DNA of 64,000 bases, taken from NCBI RefSeq assembly GCF_017948265.1, contig NZ_CP072852.1, positions 2,914,001-2,978,000 on the forward strand. Reading direction: 5' to 3'. Positions 37,223-46,468 of this stretch are shown piece after piece. The stretch comes from Rhodoferax sp. PAMC 29310. Lineage in GTDB: Bacteria; Pseudomonadota; Gammaproteobacteria; Burkholderiales; Burkholderiaceae_C. Position 1 is the stretch's first letter, and every line of letters starts with the position of its first letter. The notes below the pieces were generated by a model, which searched no databases, was not told the origin of the DNA, and was given only the letters and a program-made list of their open reading frames with translations. The position numbers and the translations under genes are program-made.

Positions 37223-37707
37223 GCCGCTTCACCCAAGTGCTGCTGGTCAGCCCCATGGACGATGGCGACACCTGGGTGGTGATGCGCGATTTTGGTTATG
37301 AAGTGGGCGCGGAAGACTCGGTTGACGTTGTTGATGTCGCTGTCGGCTTTATGACCGATTTCGCCTCTATTCCGCCGTTTATGCAATGGTGGCTGCCCAA
37401 GTGGGGCAAGTACGGCAACGCGGCTGTGATTCATGACTACCTGTATTGGGACCAGATGCGCCCCAGAAGAGCCTGTGACCTGGTGTTTCTGGAGGCCATG
37501 GGCGTGATGAAGGTGGGGGCCATCCGCAAGCGCGCCATCTTTTGGGGCGTGCGCACCTTTGGCTGGTGGGCCTGGTGGCGCAACCAGGAGGACAAGGCCT
37601 GCGGCTTTGACCGCGTGCTGCGCCAGCTCACCCCGAAGGCGGGCGCCGAGTCCGAGCGCCCCAAAGCTTTGCGGCAAATTGCCAGGGCGGTCAAGCGGCG
37701 GATGTAG
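37219..37707 (+). CDS. DUF1353 family protein
   Basis: A 162-residue protein of the DUF1353 family, often found in phages and bacterial genomes, without known activity. The family core is V-G-F-M-T-D-F-A-S-I-P, then G-K-Y-G-N-A-A-V-I-H-D-Y-L-Y-W-D. ATG 37219 matches the usual short N-terminus (M-S-R-F-T) and overlaps the stop of a putative leader frame. ATG 37180 or 37123 would extend it with proline-rich sequence. It converges with the Pot-type permease operon. Confidence 0.85.
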   Translation: MSRFTQVLLVSPMDDGDTWVVMRDFGYEVGAEDSVDVVDVAVGFMTDFASIPPFMQWWLPKWGKYGNAAVIHDYLYWDQMRPRRACDLVFLEAMGVMKVGAIRKRAIFWGVRTFGWWAWWRNQEDKACGFDRVLRQLTPKAGAESERPKALRQIARAVKRRM

Positions 37708-37725
37708 CGCCCGACGGGAAATAAC

Positions 37726-38577
37726 TTACTCGGCCAGACCCCGCATGCGCGCGTTGCGACGACGCAGTAGTTCCAGCGTAACCAAAAGCAGCGCGGAAAG
37801 AGCGATGAGAATAGTTGCAACCACCAAGATAGTGGGGCTGAGTTGCTCGCGCAATTCGGTCCACATTTGCCTCGGTATGGTTCGCTCCTGCACACCGCCC
37901 AAAAACAATACAACAACCACGTCGTCAAACGATGTTGTGAATGCGAATAGCGCGCCCGAGAGAATGCCTGGCCACACCAGCGGTAGTGTCACCTTTCTGA
38001 ACGATAGAAACGGTGAGGCACCCAAGCCGCGTGCGGCGCGCACCAGGGTCTGATCGAACCCGACCAATGTGGCTGTGACTGTAATAACAACAAATGGAAC
38101 ACCGAGCGCCGCGTGAGCCAAGATAATTCCCAACAAGCTATTTGCGATACCAAGCTTAGAGTAGAAAAAATAAGTTCCAACTGCAGTAATAACAACGGGG
38201 ACAATCATTGGAGATATTAATACCGCCATGATTACCGCTTTATAAGGTAGATTCCTTCGACTCAGACCGATAGCTGCGATGGTGCCTAAAATTGTAGCAA
38301 TTATGGTTGCAGATACGCCGATTAAAATACTATTTTTAATCGCCATAAACCACATTTCGCTATTTAGAAAATATTGAAACCATCTCAAGCTATACGATTT
38401 AATCGGGTAATTGAAATAGGGTTCAGAATTGAAGGCGAGAGGCACAATCACAAAGACAGGTGCCAGCAGGAAAAAGAATATGGCAGCGCATACACCACGA
38501 AATCCATAATGCCAAATTTTCCCACCCAACCCAACGTAAGGTAAAAACTTCGCTGGCGCTTTAACCAAGTTTGACAT
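37726..38577 (-). CDS. ABC transporter permease, PotC-type
   Basis: A 283-residue polyamine/opine/phosphonate-family permease with six helices and the cytoplasmic A-A-R-G-L-G-A-S loop that docks the ATPase. Overlaps the preceding permease gene by 17 bases. Distinctly AT-rich compared with flanking genes (much of 38160-38420 is below half GC), suggesting a different origin. As part of the DddD cluster it probably imports DMSP or a betaine-like zwitterion. Confidence 0.93.
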   Translation of the reverse strand: MSNLVKAPAKFLPYVGLGGKIWHYGFRGVCAAIFFFLLAPVFVIVPLAFNSEPYFNYPIKSYSLRWFQYFLNSEMWFMAIKNSILIGVSATIIATILGTIAAIGLSRRNLPYKAVIMAVLISPMIVPVVITAVGTYFFYSKLGIANSLLGIILAHAALGVPFVVITVTATLVGFDQTLVRAARGLGASPFLSFRKVTLPLVWPGILSGALFAFTTSFDDVVVVLFLGGVQERTIPRQMWTELREQLSPTILVVATILIALSALLLVTLELLRRRNARMRGLAE

Positions 38578-39802
38578 TTGACACCCCTACATATTTTTCG
38601 TAAAAGGAATAGAAAACCAAGATTCCAGCCAGCAAAATGCAGCCTAGAGCTGACGCTAGTCCCCAGTTGAGAGATCGACTTAGGTTATCGGCAATAAAGT
38701 AACTGATCATTTGGTCGCCTGCACCTCCAAGCAAAGTAGGTGTGATGTAGTAGCCGATCGCCAAAATAAAGACCAGTAGTCCGCCTGCGCTTACACCGGG
38801 CATGCTCTGAGGGAAATAAATTTTCCAAAATGCGGTCCATGGTGACGCCCCCAATGAGCGAGCCGCTCTGACATAGGTAGAAGGGACCGACTTCATGACA
38901 CTGAACAGAGGCAAGATCATGAAGGGCAAAAGAATATGAGTCATGGCGACCACGACACCAAAGCGGTTGAACATCAGATCCAATGGCTCGGAAATCAACC
39001 CTAGGGAAAGCAGCGTGGAATTAATGACCCCCCCCTTTTGAAGCAAAACAATCCATGCTGTAGTTCTCACTAGCATCGATGTCCAAAATGGCAGCAAAAC
39101 AAAAATCATCAGCAAATTACTGGTGCGAGCGGGTAACTTTGATAGCAAATAGGCAATGGGGTAGCCTAGTAAAAAACAAAATACCGTGACCAAGCCGCTG
39201 ATGAACAAGGTTCTTGCAAATACATCAATGTATATTCTTGCGTCAGCCGGTTGTTTCTCTATATTGTCGAATGGGTCTCGCTGCATATCCAGCGCTTTCA
39301 GGTAATACCCCGAAGTATAGAAACTACCAGTTTGACGAATAACCGACCATATTTCTGGCTGAGCCCAATTCTTGTCAATCGCAATAAATTTCTCTTGCCA
39401 AGGTCCGTCGTCGACGTCTTCAACCTCTCGACTCGTTTTCATGAACAGCGTGCGCAAGCCACTTCCTTCGTAGTTCAACCGACTCGCAATACCGCTGGCG
39501 GTCTGGTTGTCGCTGGCAGTCTTCATTTCGGCGGCAAGGGCCGCAAACGAATTCTCCGAGGGATAGGGCGTGCTGCGAACGTCCCAGTCTTTTAGTGATT
39601 CAACGGTCTTTGGCAGACCTGTGGCCACTTGTGGATCGTAGATACTGTTGTAAAAAACAATCCCGAGCGGAATCAAAAAGCTGATGAGAATAAAAGCAAA
39701 TAGTGGAAGAATCAGGTTGTATGAGCGAATCAGATGACGTCGCTCCGCCCGTTTGAGTTGACTCTTGAGATTTGCCGAATTTATGGTGCTAGTGGGTGTC
39801 AT
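38561..39802 (-). CDS. ABC transporter permease, PotB-type, with large periplasmic loop
   Basis: A 413-residue permease, longer than the usual near 290. The extra length lies between helix 1 (about 28-52) and helix 2 (about 190-215) and is a hydrophilic, presumably periplasmic, domain. The docking loop A-A-R-S-L-G-A-S is present. Sequence composition is AT-rich like the neighbouring transporter genes. It pairs with the PotC-type permease. Confidence 0.92.
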   Translation of the reverse strand: MTPTSTINSANLKSQLKRAERRHLIRSYNLILPLFAFILISFLIPLGIVFYNSIYDPQVATGLPKTVESLKDWDVRSTPYPSENSFAALAAEMKTASDNQTASGIASRLNYEGSGLRTLFMKTSREVEDVDDGPWQEKFIAIDKNWAQPEIWSVIRQTGSFYTSGYYLKALDMQRDPFDNIEKQPADARIYIDVFARTLFISGLVTVFCFLLGYPIAYLLSKLPARTSNLLMIFVLLPFWTSMLVRTTAWIVLLQKGGVINSTLLSLGLISEPLDLMFNRFGVVVAMTHILLPFMILPLFSVMKSVPSTYVRAARSLGASPWTAFWKIYFPQSMPGVSAGGLLVFILAIGYYITPTLLGGAGDQMISYFIADNLSRSLNWGLASALGCILLAGILVFYSFYEKYVGVSNVKLG

Positions 39803-39883
39803 CTGAGCCTCGCAATGGCGTACGCTTGAAATGCGTACGCCAAGGTTCTATATCAATAAAGAGTTAGCGGTGCCAGGGATCAA

Positions 39884-40963
39884 TTACTTGGCAAGCCAGT
39901 TGGCGAAGCGTTGGTTTAGCTCGTCAGCATGGTCAGACCACCATCCGGCATTGAGAACCATAGAACGACCGGCGTGGGGTGACGAGGGCAGCCAAGGGAT
40001 GATTTTTTCGTCGACCAATTTCATGGACGATTTGCGGGCCGGCGAATAGGGAAGGTATTTGGTCATGTCCGCCAACGACTTGGTGGAAGTCGCTGAATGA
40101 ACAAAGTCCAAAGCGGCCTGCGTGTTCTGTGACCCTTTGACAACAGCAAACAGATCGGGCGTATCGATTTGACCGTCCCAAACGATGGCAAAAGGCTTGT
40201 TGTCCTTATGAACTGCATCGTAAATTCTGCCGTGGTACACAGCAGCCAATGCGACTTCGCCACTTGCCAAAAGCTGTGGCGGCTGGGCTCCTGCTGTCCA
40301 CCAAACTACGGATGATTTGATGGTGTCGAGCTTTTTGAACGCTTGATCTACGCCTGCAGGTGTAGACAATACTTCATAAACTTTTTCTACGGGCACGCCG
40401 TCTGCCATCAACGCCCACTCCAGCGCCACGGTAGGGCTCTTCTTGAGCGAACGTTTGCCTGGAAATTTTTTCAGATCAAAAAAATCTTCTAGCGTGGTGG
40501 GTGCGCCTGTTGAAAATTTGGTTTTGTCATAGGCGTAAACGTTGGCGTAAGAGATTGTTGCCACTGCGCAGGTTGTCAGCAATCCCTTGTAAAAGTCGTC
40601 TTTCGCGGGACTTCCATCGGCTCCAGCGGGCAGTTTGCTTCGGTCAATTTTTTCGAACAGACCTTCATCGCAACCGCGCAACGCCTCGGCCAGCTCAACG
40701 TCGACCACATCCCATTTCACGTTACCGGTCTTCACTTGGGCGCGCATCTCGGCCAGGCCACCGTTGTAATCAGCCATCAGCACTTTAGTGCCCGTTTTGG
40801 CCGTGAAGGGTTTGACCATCGCCTCAGTCTGCGCCTGGCTATAGGCACCGCCCCAAGACGCCACGACAATTTCTGCGGCACTTGCGTTGGTGCATAAGGT
40901 GGTAACGAGGCCCGCACTAATGGTCAGGGCTAAAGTCAGTTTTTTTGCTTTGAATGTTTTCAT
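39884..40963 (-). CDS. ABC transporter substrate-binding protein, PotD/PotF-type
   Basis: A 359-residue periplasmic binding protein with a signal peptide (K-A-K-K-L-T-L-A-L-T, then N-A-S-A-A). Its mature start I-V-V-A-S-W-G-G-A-Y is typical of the polyamine/Fe-type cluster D binding proteins. The ligand is not readable from sequence. Presence in an operon-like group with dddD points to DMSP. It is the most 5' of the three AT-rich transporter genes and follows the ATPase gene by about 95 bases. Confidence 0.92.
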   Translation of the reverse strand: MKTFKAKKLTLALTISAGLVTTLCTNASAAEIVVASWGGAYSQAQTEAMVKPFTAKTGTKVLMADYNGGLAEMRAQVKTGNVKWDVVDVELAEALRGCDEGLFEKIDRSKLPAGADGSPAKDDFYKGLLTTCAVATISYANVYAYDKTKFSTGAPTTLEDFFDLKKFPGKRSLKKSPTVALEWALMADGVPVEKVYEVLSTPAGVDQAFKKLDTIKSSVVWWTAGAQPPQLLASGEVALAAVYHGRIYDAVHKDNKPFAIVWDGQIDTPDLFAVVKGSQNTQAALDFVHSATSTKSLADMTKYLPYSPARKSSMKLVDEKIIPWLPSSPHAGRSMVLNAGWWSDHADELNQRFANWLAK

Positions 40964-41058
40964 TTCTTTGATCCTTTTTTTTCAAAAATGGTTTGTCTCC
41001 TAAATCCTCAAGCAAGTATTTCGATAAATTGACTCCTTAGTGTTTGGTTCATTGAACG

Positions 41059-42144
41059 TTATGGGCAATCTAGCGCTCGGCAATCGTCAAGATGCCAACC
41101 CAAACCGATGGAGTCGCCCAGGCTGATTTTTCTGTCGCTGGAGGCGTTAGGCACTTTGACAATAAAGTCATGGCGCCCAAGGGCTTCGGCGCGCACTCTG
41201 ATGTGATCACCCAGGTAGATCAATTCCCGTACTGTGGCTTGAACGGTGTTGGCGTACTTACCGGGCTCCGGTTGAATGCAAATTCGCTCAGGGCGGATTG
41301 AGAGCATGCATTTTTGCCCCGCCAAAAAACTTTTGACAGGAAGCGCTGCAAGAGTTGATCCGTCATCCAATCCAACTTCAACGCGCCGGTCTTCTGAATG
41401 CTTTACTTTGCCTATCAAACGGTTATTTTCACCAATGAAACTGGCAACAAATGCGCTGTTCGGTGCCTCATACAGAGCATTGGGGGTATCGAGCTGCTGT
41501 ATTTCTCCGTTATTGAATACGGCAATACGATCTGACATCGTGAGTGCTTCACCTTGGTCGTGCGTCACATACACCATGGTGATGCCGAGTTTTTCATGAA
41601 GGTGCTTGATTTCATATTGCATCTGCTCTCGCAGCTGCTTATCCAGCGCAGAAAGCGGTTCATCCATCAAGACCAGTTTCGGCTCAAAGACCAACGCGCG
41701 CGCCACAGCAACCCGCTGTGCCTGGCCGCCAGACATCTGCGCTGGTTGTCGGTTACCGAACCCGTCAAGCCCGACCATATCGAGGGTTCGCTTGACTCGG
41801 TCGTCGATATCTTTGGCGCCGTACTTGCGCACCTTGAGCGGAAAGGCCAGGTTCTCGGCGACGGTCATGTGGGGGAAGAGCGCATAGTTCTGGAAAACCA
41901 TGCCGATGTTTCTATGCTCGGGTGCCAGTCGGTTGATCGGTTTTCCATCGAGATAGATTTCCCCCTCCGTTGCAGTCTCGAATCCGGCAAGCATCATCAG
42001 CGTGGTGGTCTTGCCTGACCCTGATGGGCCCAACAGGGTTAGAAACTCGCCCTTTGCAATGTCCAGATTCAGGTTTTTGACGACCAGATTTTCACCGTCG
42101 TAGGTCTTCTGGACGCCTTCAAATTTAACGTAGGGGTTTTGCAT
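41059..42144 (-). CDS. ABC transporter ATP-binding protein, PotA-type
   Basis: A 361-residue ATPase with Walker A G-P-S-G-S-G-K-T-T, signature M-S-G-G-Q-A-Q-R, Walker B L-V-L-M-D-E-P and a C-terminal TOBE_2 regulatory domain (about 280-350). ATG 42144 has GGAGA seven bases upstream. It is transcribed after dddD and before the binding protein and permeases. Its GC is closer to dddD than to the AT-rich permeases. Confidence 0.94.
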   Translation of the reverse strand: MQNPYVKFEGVQKTYDGENLVVKNLNLDIAKGEFLTLLGPSGSGKTTTLMMLAGFETATEGEIYLDGKPINRLAPEHRNIGMVFQNYALFPHMTVAENLAFPLKVRKYGAKDIDDRVKRTLDMVGLDGFGNRQPAQMSGGQAQRVAVARALVFEPKLVLMDEPLSALDKQLREQMQYEIKHLHEKLGITMVYVTHDQGEALTMSDRIAVFNNGEIQQLDTPNALYEAPNSAFVASFIGENNRLIGKVKHSEDRRVEVGLDDGSTLAALPVKSFLAGQKCMLSIRPERICIQPEPGKYANTVQATVRELIYLGDHIRVRAEALGRHDFIVKVPNASSDRKISLGDSIGLGWHLDDCRALDCP

Positions 42145-42202
42145 CAATATCTCCATCTTTATAGGTTTTTACGTTTGAGGACGCATGCCAGGCGCCGCTG
42201 CA

Positions 42203-44716
42203 TTAGGTGGGCAGGTAGCTTGCGCTCCAACTTTCACTCACAACACCAGCTGCCATCAAGGCGTCGATCTGCTCCTCACTGTGGCCCAACTCCTGCAGCA
42301 CGGCACGGGTCGACGCGCCGTATTTTTCGGCCGATTCCAGCGCATAAATCTTGCCGCGACGCGGGCGCACCGCGAAAGGGTCTAACTGAGTGACGGTATG
42401 GCCGCTGGGATGGTCCGCAAATACCGAAAAGGCGTAACTGCCTTGCTCCGTACCTGGTGTGCCGTCGGCCGGGCGGCTGTTGTAGGCGCGAATGGTTTCC
42501 AAGTTTTCACAAATCGACGCACCGATGTCGGCGGCCTGCAGTCGCTCCACCCAGTCGGCAGCACGGGCGCCCATGAAGGCCTGTGCCAAAAACGCCGCAC
42601 GCCCGTCGGCGGGCACTTGAGAGATGCCCTCCAGCCCCGGCACCTGCTCCAGACGCGGCAAGTCGGCCTCATAAGCGCTAAGCAGCACAAAGCGGTCGGA
42701 CGAGGTGTAGTAAAAGCGCGATAAAGCGTCGTGTCCCACCACTTCGCGGCCGGCCGGCTCATCGAACAGACCGCGGCGGGCGTAGTCGTAGCAAAACGGC
42801 AGTTGCGCCAGATTGCTCAAAGCGGACAGCGAGGTGCGCGGGCGCCCGGTGCGCCCGGTTTTGAGCTTCTGGTAGAGCGCCGCCGCAATGCCCAATGAGC
42901 CGCCAAAGCCACACATCACGTCAATCGTGCCCACGTGCGCATGTTCCTCGGGCGTGTCCATCGAGCCACCGAATCGGGTCATGATGCCGGTCGTGGCTTG
43001 CACCAGATCGTCGTACCCCAGGTAGCCGGAACGCGGGCCGGGCAGCGGGCCGCTGAAACAGTCGAGCTTGCAGAAAATGGCATCGGGGTTGAGCTTTTTT
43101 AGACTCTCGGTATCCAGCCCCATGGACTGGACTTGCCGGTCTGGCGCGTTCCAGACAATGACGTCGCTGGCTTTGACCAGCGCCTCCAAAATCGCTCGGC
43201 CTTCTGGCTGGGTGATGTCCGTCAGCATGGAGCGTTTGCCCCGCATGTGCGACATACCGAAGATGACCGTATTCCAGCAATCGTAAAACGGCTTGGCGGG
43301 GTCAAGCTTGATCACCTTGGCCCCAAAACGCGCCAGATAGGCCACCGAATGGGGCCCGGCAATCACGTTGCAAAGGTCCAGAATGCGAACCCCATCCAAC
43401 CACCCATCGCGGGCATTTTTCTGTCGCACCCGGGGCAGCTTGGTCTCAATGGCCGACAAGACTCTCAAAGCCTCGTCATAGCTCACCGCGCGACGCGCTT
43501 TGGGGTGAACCATGGCAGCCGCACTTTCCTCCAACCAGACCATGGGGCCGGGTTGGGTCATGGGGCCGTACTCGGGGTCGTCCACTTCAATCATCAGGCC
43601 AGCAGTTTCCGCATGGTCGTCATTGATCCACTCCTGCAACCAGCGGTGGGGGGCGCCGGGAAATTTGCCGCGCCCAAAAATGCGCTCCCACTCCTTGGCC
43701 GTGCGGGTCATGAACACGTTTTTCATGCGCACGGAAATCCGGTCGGCCCAGGCTTTGGGCAAAGGATAGACACCCAACGAAACATCGCTTTTCCACTCGC
43801 TAAGGGGCAGATAGGTGTCCTCTTCCTCGCTCAGGCCTTCGGCCACCAGTTCGTCATACAAGCCCAACGCCTGCAAGCAGCGCTTGGCGTGGTGCTTGTG
43901 GCTGGGGCACACCACATAAAACATGCGGCCATCTTTGCATTTGTAGCTGCGGTAAAAGGGGTCGAGCAACTCCTGCAAATCGTCATACGTCAGGTTCATG
44001 GGCAGGCCTTCGGTGCGCCGGCGCTCAATCTCTTTCTCGCGCTGTGTCTTGTAGCGCTCAGGGTAATTGTCAATCTTGATGGAGTTGTAGCTCAGGCCCT
44101 CCATGACCGCCGATGCCAGTGGCACCTCCACCTGATCACCCAGCCCGGTGCGCTCTCGCGCCTGCAGGGCCAGCACCACGGCGGACGCCGCGAGCATGGT
44201 GCCGTAGGCTGACGCCAGCGGCAGCGGCGAAAACGAGGGGTTGATGCCCATCAGCACGCGGTTCAAGCCCATGTCGGTGAACACACCCGACTGGGCAGCA
44301 ATCACGCTTTCAAACGCACGCCAGTCGCGGCGCAATTCGTCGTTGGAGGCAAAACCGGGAATGGAGAGAGTGATCAGCTCAGGACGCGCCACGCGCAGGG
44401 TGGCCAGGTCAATGCCCATGCGGGACATCACCCCGGGTCGAAAGTTCTCCACCAGAATGTCGGCCTCTTCAATCAGCGCCAGCGCCTGCTCCAGCCCCTG
44501 CGGGGTCTTGAGGTCCAGCGTGACGATGAGTTTGTTTCGGTTCAGCGTCGCGTTGGCCGGGGTCTTCCACAAAGGGCCGCCCGGAGGATCAATATGCACC
44601 ACGGTGGCCCCCAGATCCGCCAGGATCATGGCCACGGCGGGGCCCGCCATGTATTGGCCAAAGTCAACAACTTTGACATCGCGTAGGGGAAGTAAGGAGG
44701 TGTCTGATGCAATCAT
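42203..44716 (-). CDS. dddD: DMSP CoA-transferase/lyase DddD
   Basis: An 837-residue protein made of two fused class III (CaiB/BaiF) CoA-transferase domains (about 10-400 and 440-815). This is the architecture and length of DddD, which converts dimethylsulfoniopropionate with acetyl-CoA to DMS and 3-hydroxypropionyl-CoA/3-hydroxypropionate. The second domain keeps the catalytic aspartate (G-T-I-D-V, D599, close to the reported Asp602 of Marinomonas DddD); the first has S-A-Y-G-T at the equivalent place, without Asp. Neighbouring dddA- and dddC-type genes supply 3-hydroxypropionate oxidation. The alternative, a CaiB-like enzyme for another betaine, is less likely given this context. Confidence 0.87.
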   Translation of the reverse strand: MIASDTSLLPLRDVKVVDFGQYMAGPAVAMILADLGATVVHIDPPGGPLWKTPANATLNRNKLIVTLDLKTPQGLEQALALIEEADILVENFRPGVMSRMGIDLATLRVARPELITLSIPGFASNDELRRDWRAFESVIAAQSGVFTDMGLNRVLMGINPSFSPLPLASAYGTMLAASAVVLALQARERTGLGDQVEVPLASAVMEGLSYNSIKIDNYPERYKTQREKEIERRRTEGLPMNLTYDDLQELLDPFYRSYKCKDGRMFYVVCPSHKHHAKRCLQALGLYDELVAEGLSEEEDTYLPLSEWKSDVSLGVYPLPKAWADRISVRMKNVFMTRTAKEWERIFGRGKFPGAPHRWLQEWINDDHAETAGLMIEVDDPEYGPMTQPGPMVWLEESAAAMVHPKARRAVSYDEALRVLSAIETKLPRVRQKNARDGWLDGVRILDLCNVIAGPHSVAYLARFGAKVIKLDPAKPFYDCWNTVIFGMSHMRGKRSMLTDITQPEGRAILEALVKASDVIVWNAPDRQVQSMGLDTESLKKLNPDAIFCKLDCFSGPLPGPRSGYLGYDDLVQATTGIMTRFGGSMDTPEEHAHVGTIDVMCGFGGSLGIAAALYQKLKTGRTGRPRTSLSALSNLAQLPFCYDYARRGLFDEPAGREVVGHDALSRFYYTSSDRFVLLSAYEADLPRLEQVPGLEGISQVPADGRAAFLAQAFMGARAADWVERLQAADIGASICENLETIRAYNSRPADGTPGTEQGSYAFSVFADHPSGHTVTQLDPFAVRPRRGKIYALESAEKYGASTRAVLQELGHSEEQIDALMAAGVVSESWSASYLPT

Positions 44717-44768
44717 GGCGTTGATGGTTCACAGCAAATATTAGAGAGCGGGTTGACGATGAAAGTAG

Positions 44769-46457
44769 TCAAAGGGACGAGCTGTGCGCAGCCTCGTACG
44801 CCTGCGCTTGCTGAATCCAGCGAGCGGCTTTTTCCGCAATCATCAAAGTCGGCGAGTTGGTGTTGCCACTGGTGATCGTTGGCATGACACTGGCGTCGAC
44901 CACTCGAAGCCGCTTGACACCGCGCACCCGAAGAAAGGGGTCGACCACCGCTGTGGGGTCGTCTTCCCGCCCCATCTTTGCGGTGCCCACCGGGTGAAAT
45001 ATGGTGTTGGCAATGTCACCGGCCAGCTTGGCCAGTGCTTCGTCAGACTGGAACTCGATGCCCGGCTTCCACTCCACCGGCTGGTACTTGGCCAGAGCCG
45101 GTTGGCTGACGATTTGGCGCACCTGGCGCAAACTCTCAGCCGCAATGCGCCGGTCTTCGTCAGTGCTCAGGTAGTTGGGCGCAATGGCAGGCGCCTGCGC
45201 CGCTTGGGGCGAGATGATGCGCACCGTGCCCCGGCTGGTCGGATTCAAGTTGCAGACACTGGCTGTGAAGGCCGGAAAGTTGTGCAAGTCCTCGCCAAAC
45301 GCACCCAGGCTCAGCGGTTGCACGTGGTATTCGAGGTTTGCGTAAGGTTGCGACGGATCCGACTTGGTGAACGCGCCCAGCTGACTGGGTGACATGCTCA
45401 TGGGCCCCGAGCGCTTGAACAGGTACTCCATGCCAATCATGGCCTTGCCCCACAGGCTGTTGGCCAGCGTGTTGAGCGTTTTGGCACCTTGCACTTTGTA
45501 GACTGCCCGAATCTGCAAATGGTCTTGCAGGTTGGCGCCAACGGCCGGCAAATCCATCACCACGGGAATGTTGAGCTGGCGCAGGTGCGTGGCGTCACCA
45601 ATGCCCGAGAGCTGGAGAATTTGGGGCGAGCCAATAGCACCGGCCGAGAGAATGACCTCGGCACGGGCCGACACATCGACCTTCTGTCCTTGGTGCAAGA
45701 CCTGCGCACCAATACACACCGGTTGACCGGTGCCGGTTCTGAAATTCAGCTTCTGCACATGGGCTTCGGTCCAGATGGTGAGGTTGGGGCGCGACTGCAC
45801 CGGGCGCAAAAATGCTTTGGAGGCATTCCAGCGCCAGCCCGATTTCTGGTTCACTTCGAAATAGCCCACACCCGCGTTGTCGCCCTGGTTGAAGTCAGCG
45901 GTGCGTTCAATACCGGCCTCAACCGCCGCGTCGGCAAAGGACTCCAGAATGTCCCAGCGCAGGCGCTGCTTCTCCACACGCCACTCGCCGCCATGGCCGT
46001 GACGTTGGCGAAACCCGCCGCCATCCGTCGTCAATGAATCCGACCCCGCGTCCAGCCGGTAGTGGTTTTCATGCGCCATGAAGTCGGGCAGGGAATTCTC
46101 CCAAGTCCAGTCCGGCAACCCGGTTTGTGCGGCCCAGCTGTCGTAGTCGCGGGCCTGACCCCGCATGTAAATCATGCCGTTGATCGACGAGCAGCCCCCC
46201 AGCGTCTTGCCACGCGGGTAGCCCAGTCGGCGCCCATTCAGTCCGGCATCGGGCTCGGTCTGGTAGAGCCAGTCAGTGCGCGGGTTGCCAATGCAATACA
46301 GATAACCCACCGGAATGTGAATCCACAGGTAGTTGTCCTTCTTGCCGGCTTCCAACAACAAGACCTTTTTGTCTGGATCGGCACTCAGCCGGTTCGCCAG
46401 CAGGCAGCCAGCCGTGCCAGCGCCCACAATGATGTAGTCGTATTCAGTGGCGCTCAC
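44769..46457 (-). CDS. dddA: GMC-family FAD alcohol dehydrogenase (DddA/choline dehydrogenase-like)
   Basis: A 562-residue flavoenzyme with the N-terminal FAD fold G-A-G-T-A-G-C, the GMC signature G-G-C-S-S-I-N-G-M-I-Y, and the C-terminal catalytic histidine region F-H-P-V-G-T-A-K-M-G. DddA of Halomonas HTNK1, a GMC enzyme, oxidises 3-hydroxypropionate to malonate semialdehyde, which fits between DddD and DddC. GTG 46457, with AAGGAG six bases upstream, is the start, 11 bases after the dddC stop. A choline or other alcohol substrate cannot be excluded. Confidence 0.86.
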   Translation of the reverse strand: MSATEYDYIIVGAGTAGCLLANRLSADPDKKVLLLEAGKKDNYLWIHIPVGYLYCIGNPRTDWLYQTEPDAGLNGRRLGYPRGKTLGGCSSINGMIYMRGQARDYDSWAAQTGLPDWTWENSLPDFMAHENHYRLDAGSDSLTTDGGGFRQRHGHGGEWRVEKQRLRWDILESFADAAVEAGIERTADFNQGDNAGVGYFEVNQKSGWRWNASKAFLRPVQSRPNLTIWTEAHVQKLNFRTGTGQPVCIGAQVLHQGQKVDVSARAEVILSAGAIGSPQILQLSGIGDATHLRQLNIPVVMDLPAVGANLQDHLQIRAVYKVQGAKTLNTLANSLWGKAMIGMEYLFKRSGPMSMSPSQLGAFTKSDPSQPYANLEYHVQPLSLGAFGEDLHNFPAFTASVCNLNPTSRGTVRIISPQAAQAPAIAPNYLSTDEDRRIAAESLRQVRQIVSQPALAKYQPVEWKPGIEFQSDEALAKLAGDIANTIFHPVGTAKMGREDDPTAVVDPFLRVRGVKRLRVVDASVMPTITSGNTNSPTLMIAEKAARWIQQAQAYEAAHSSSL

Positions 46458-46468
46458 GGCGGACTCCT

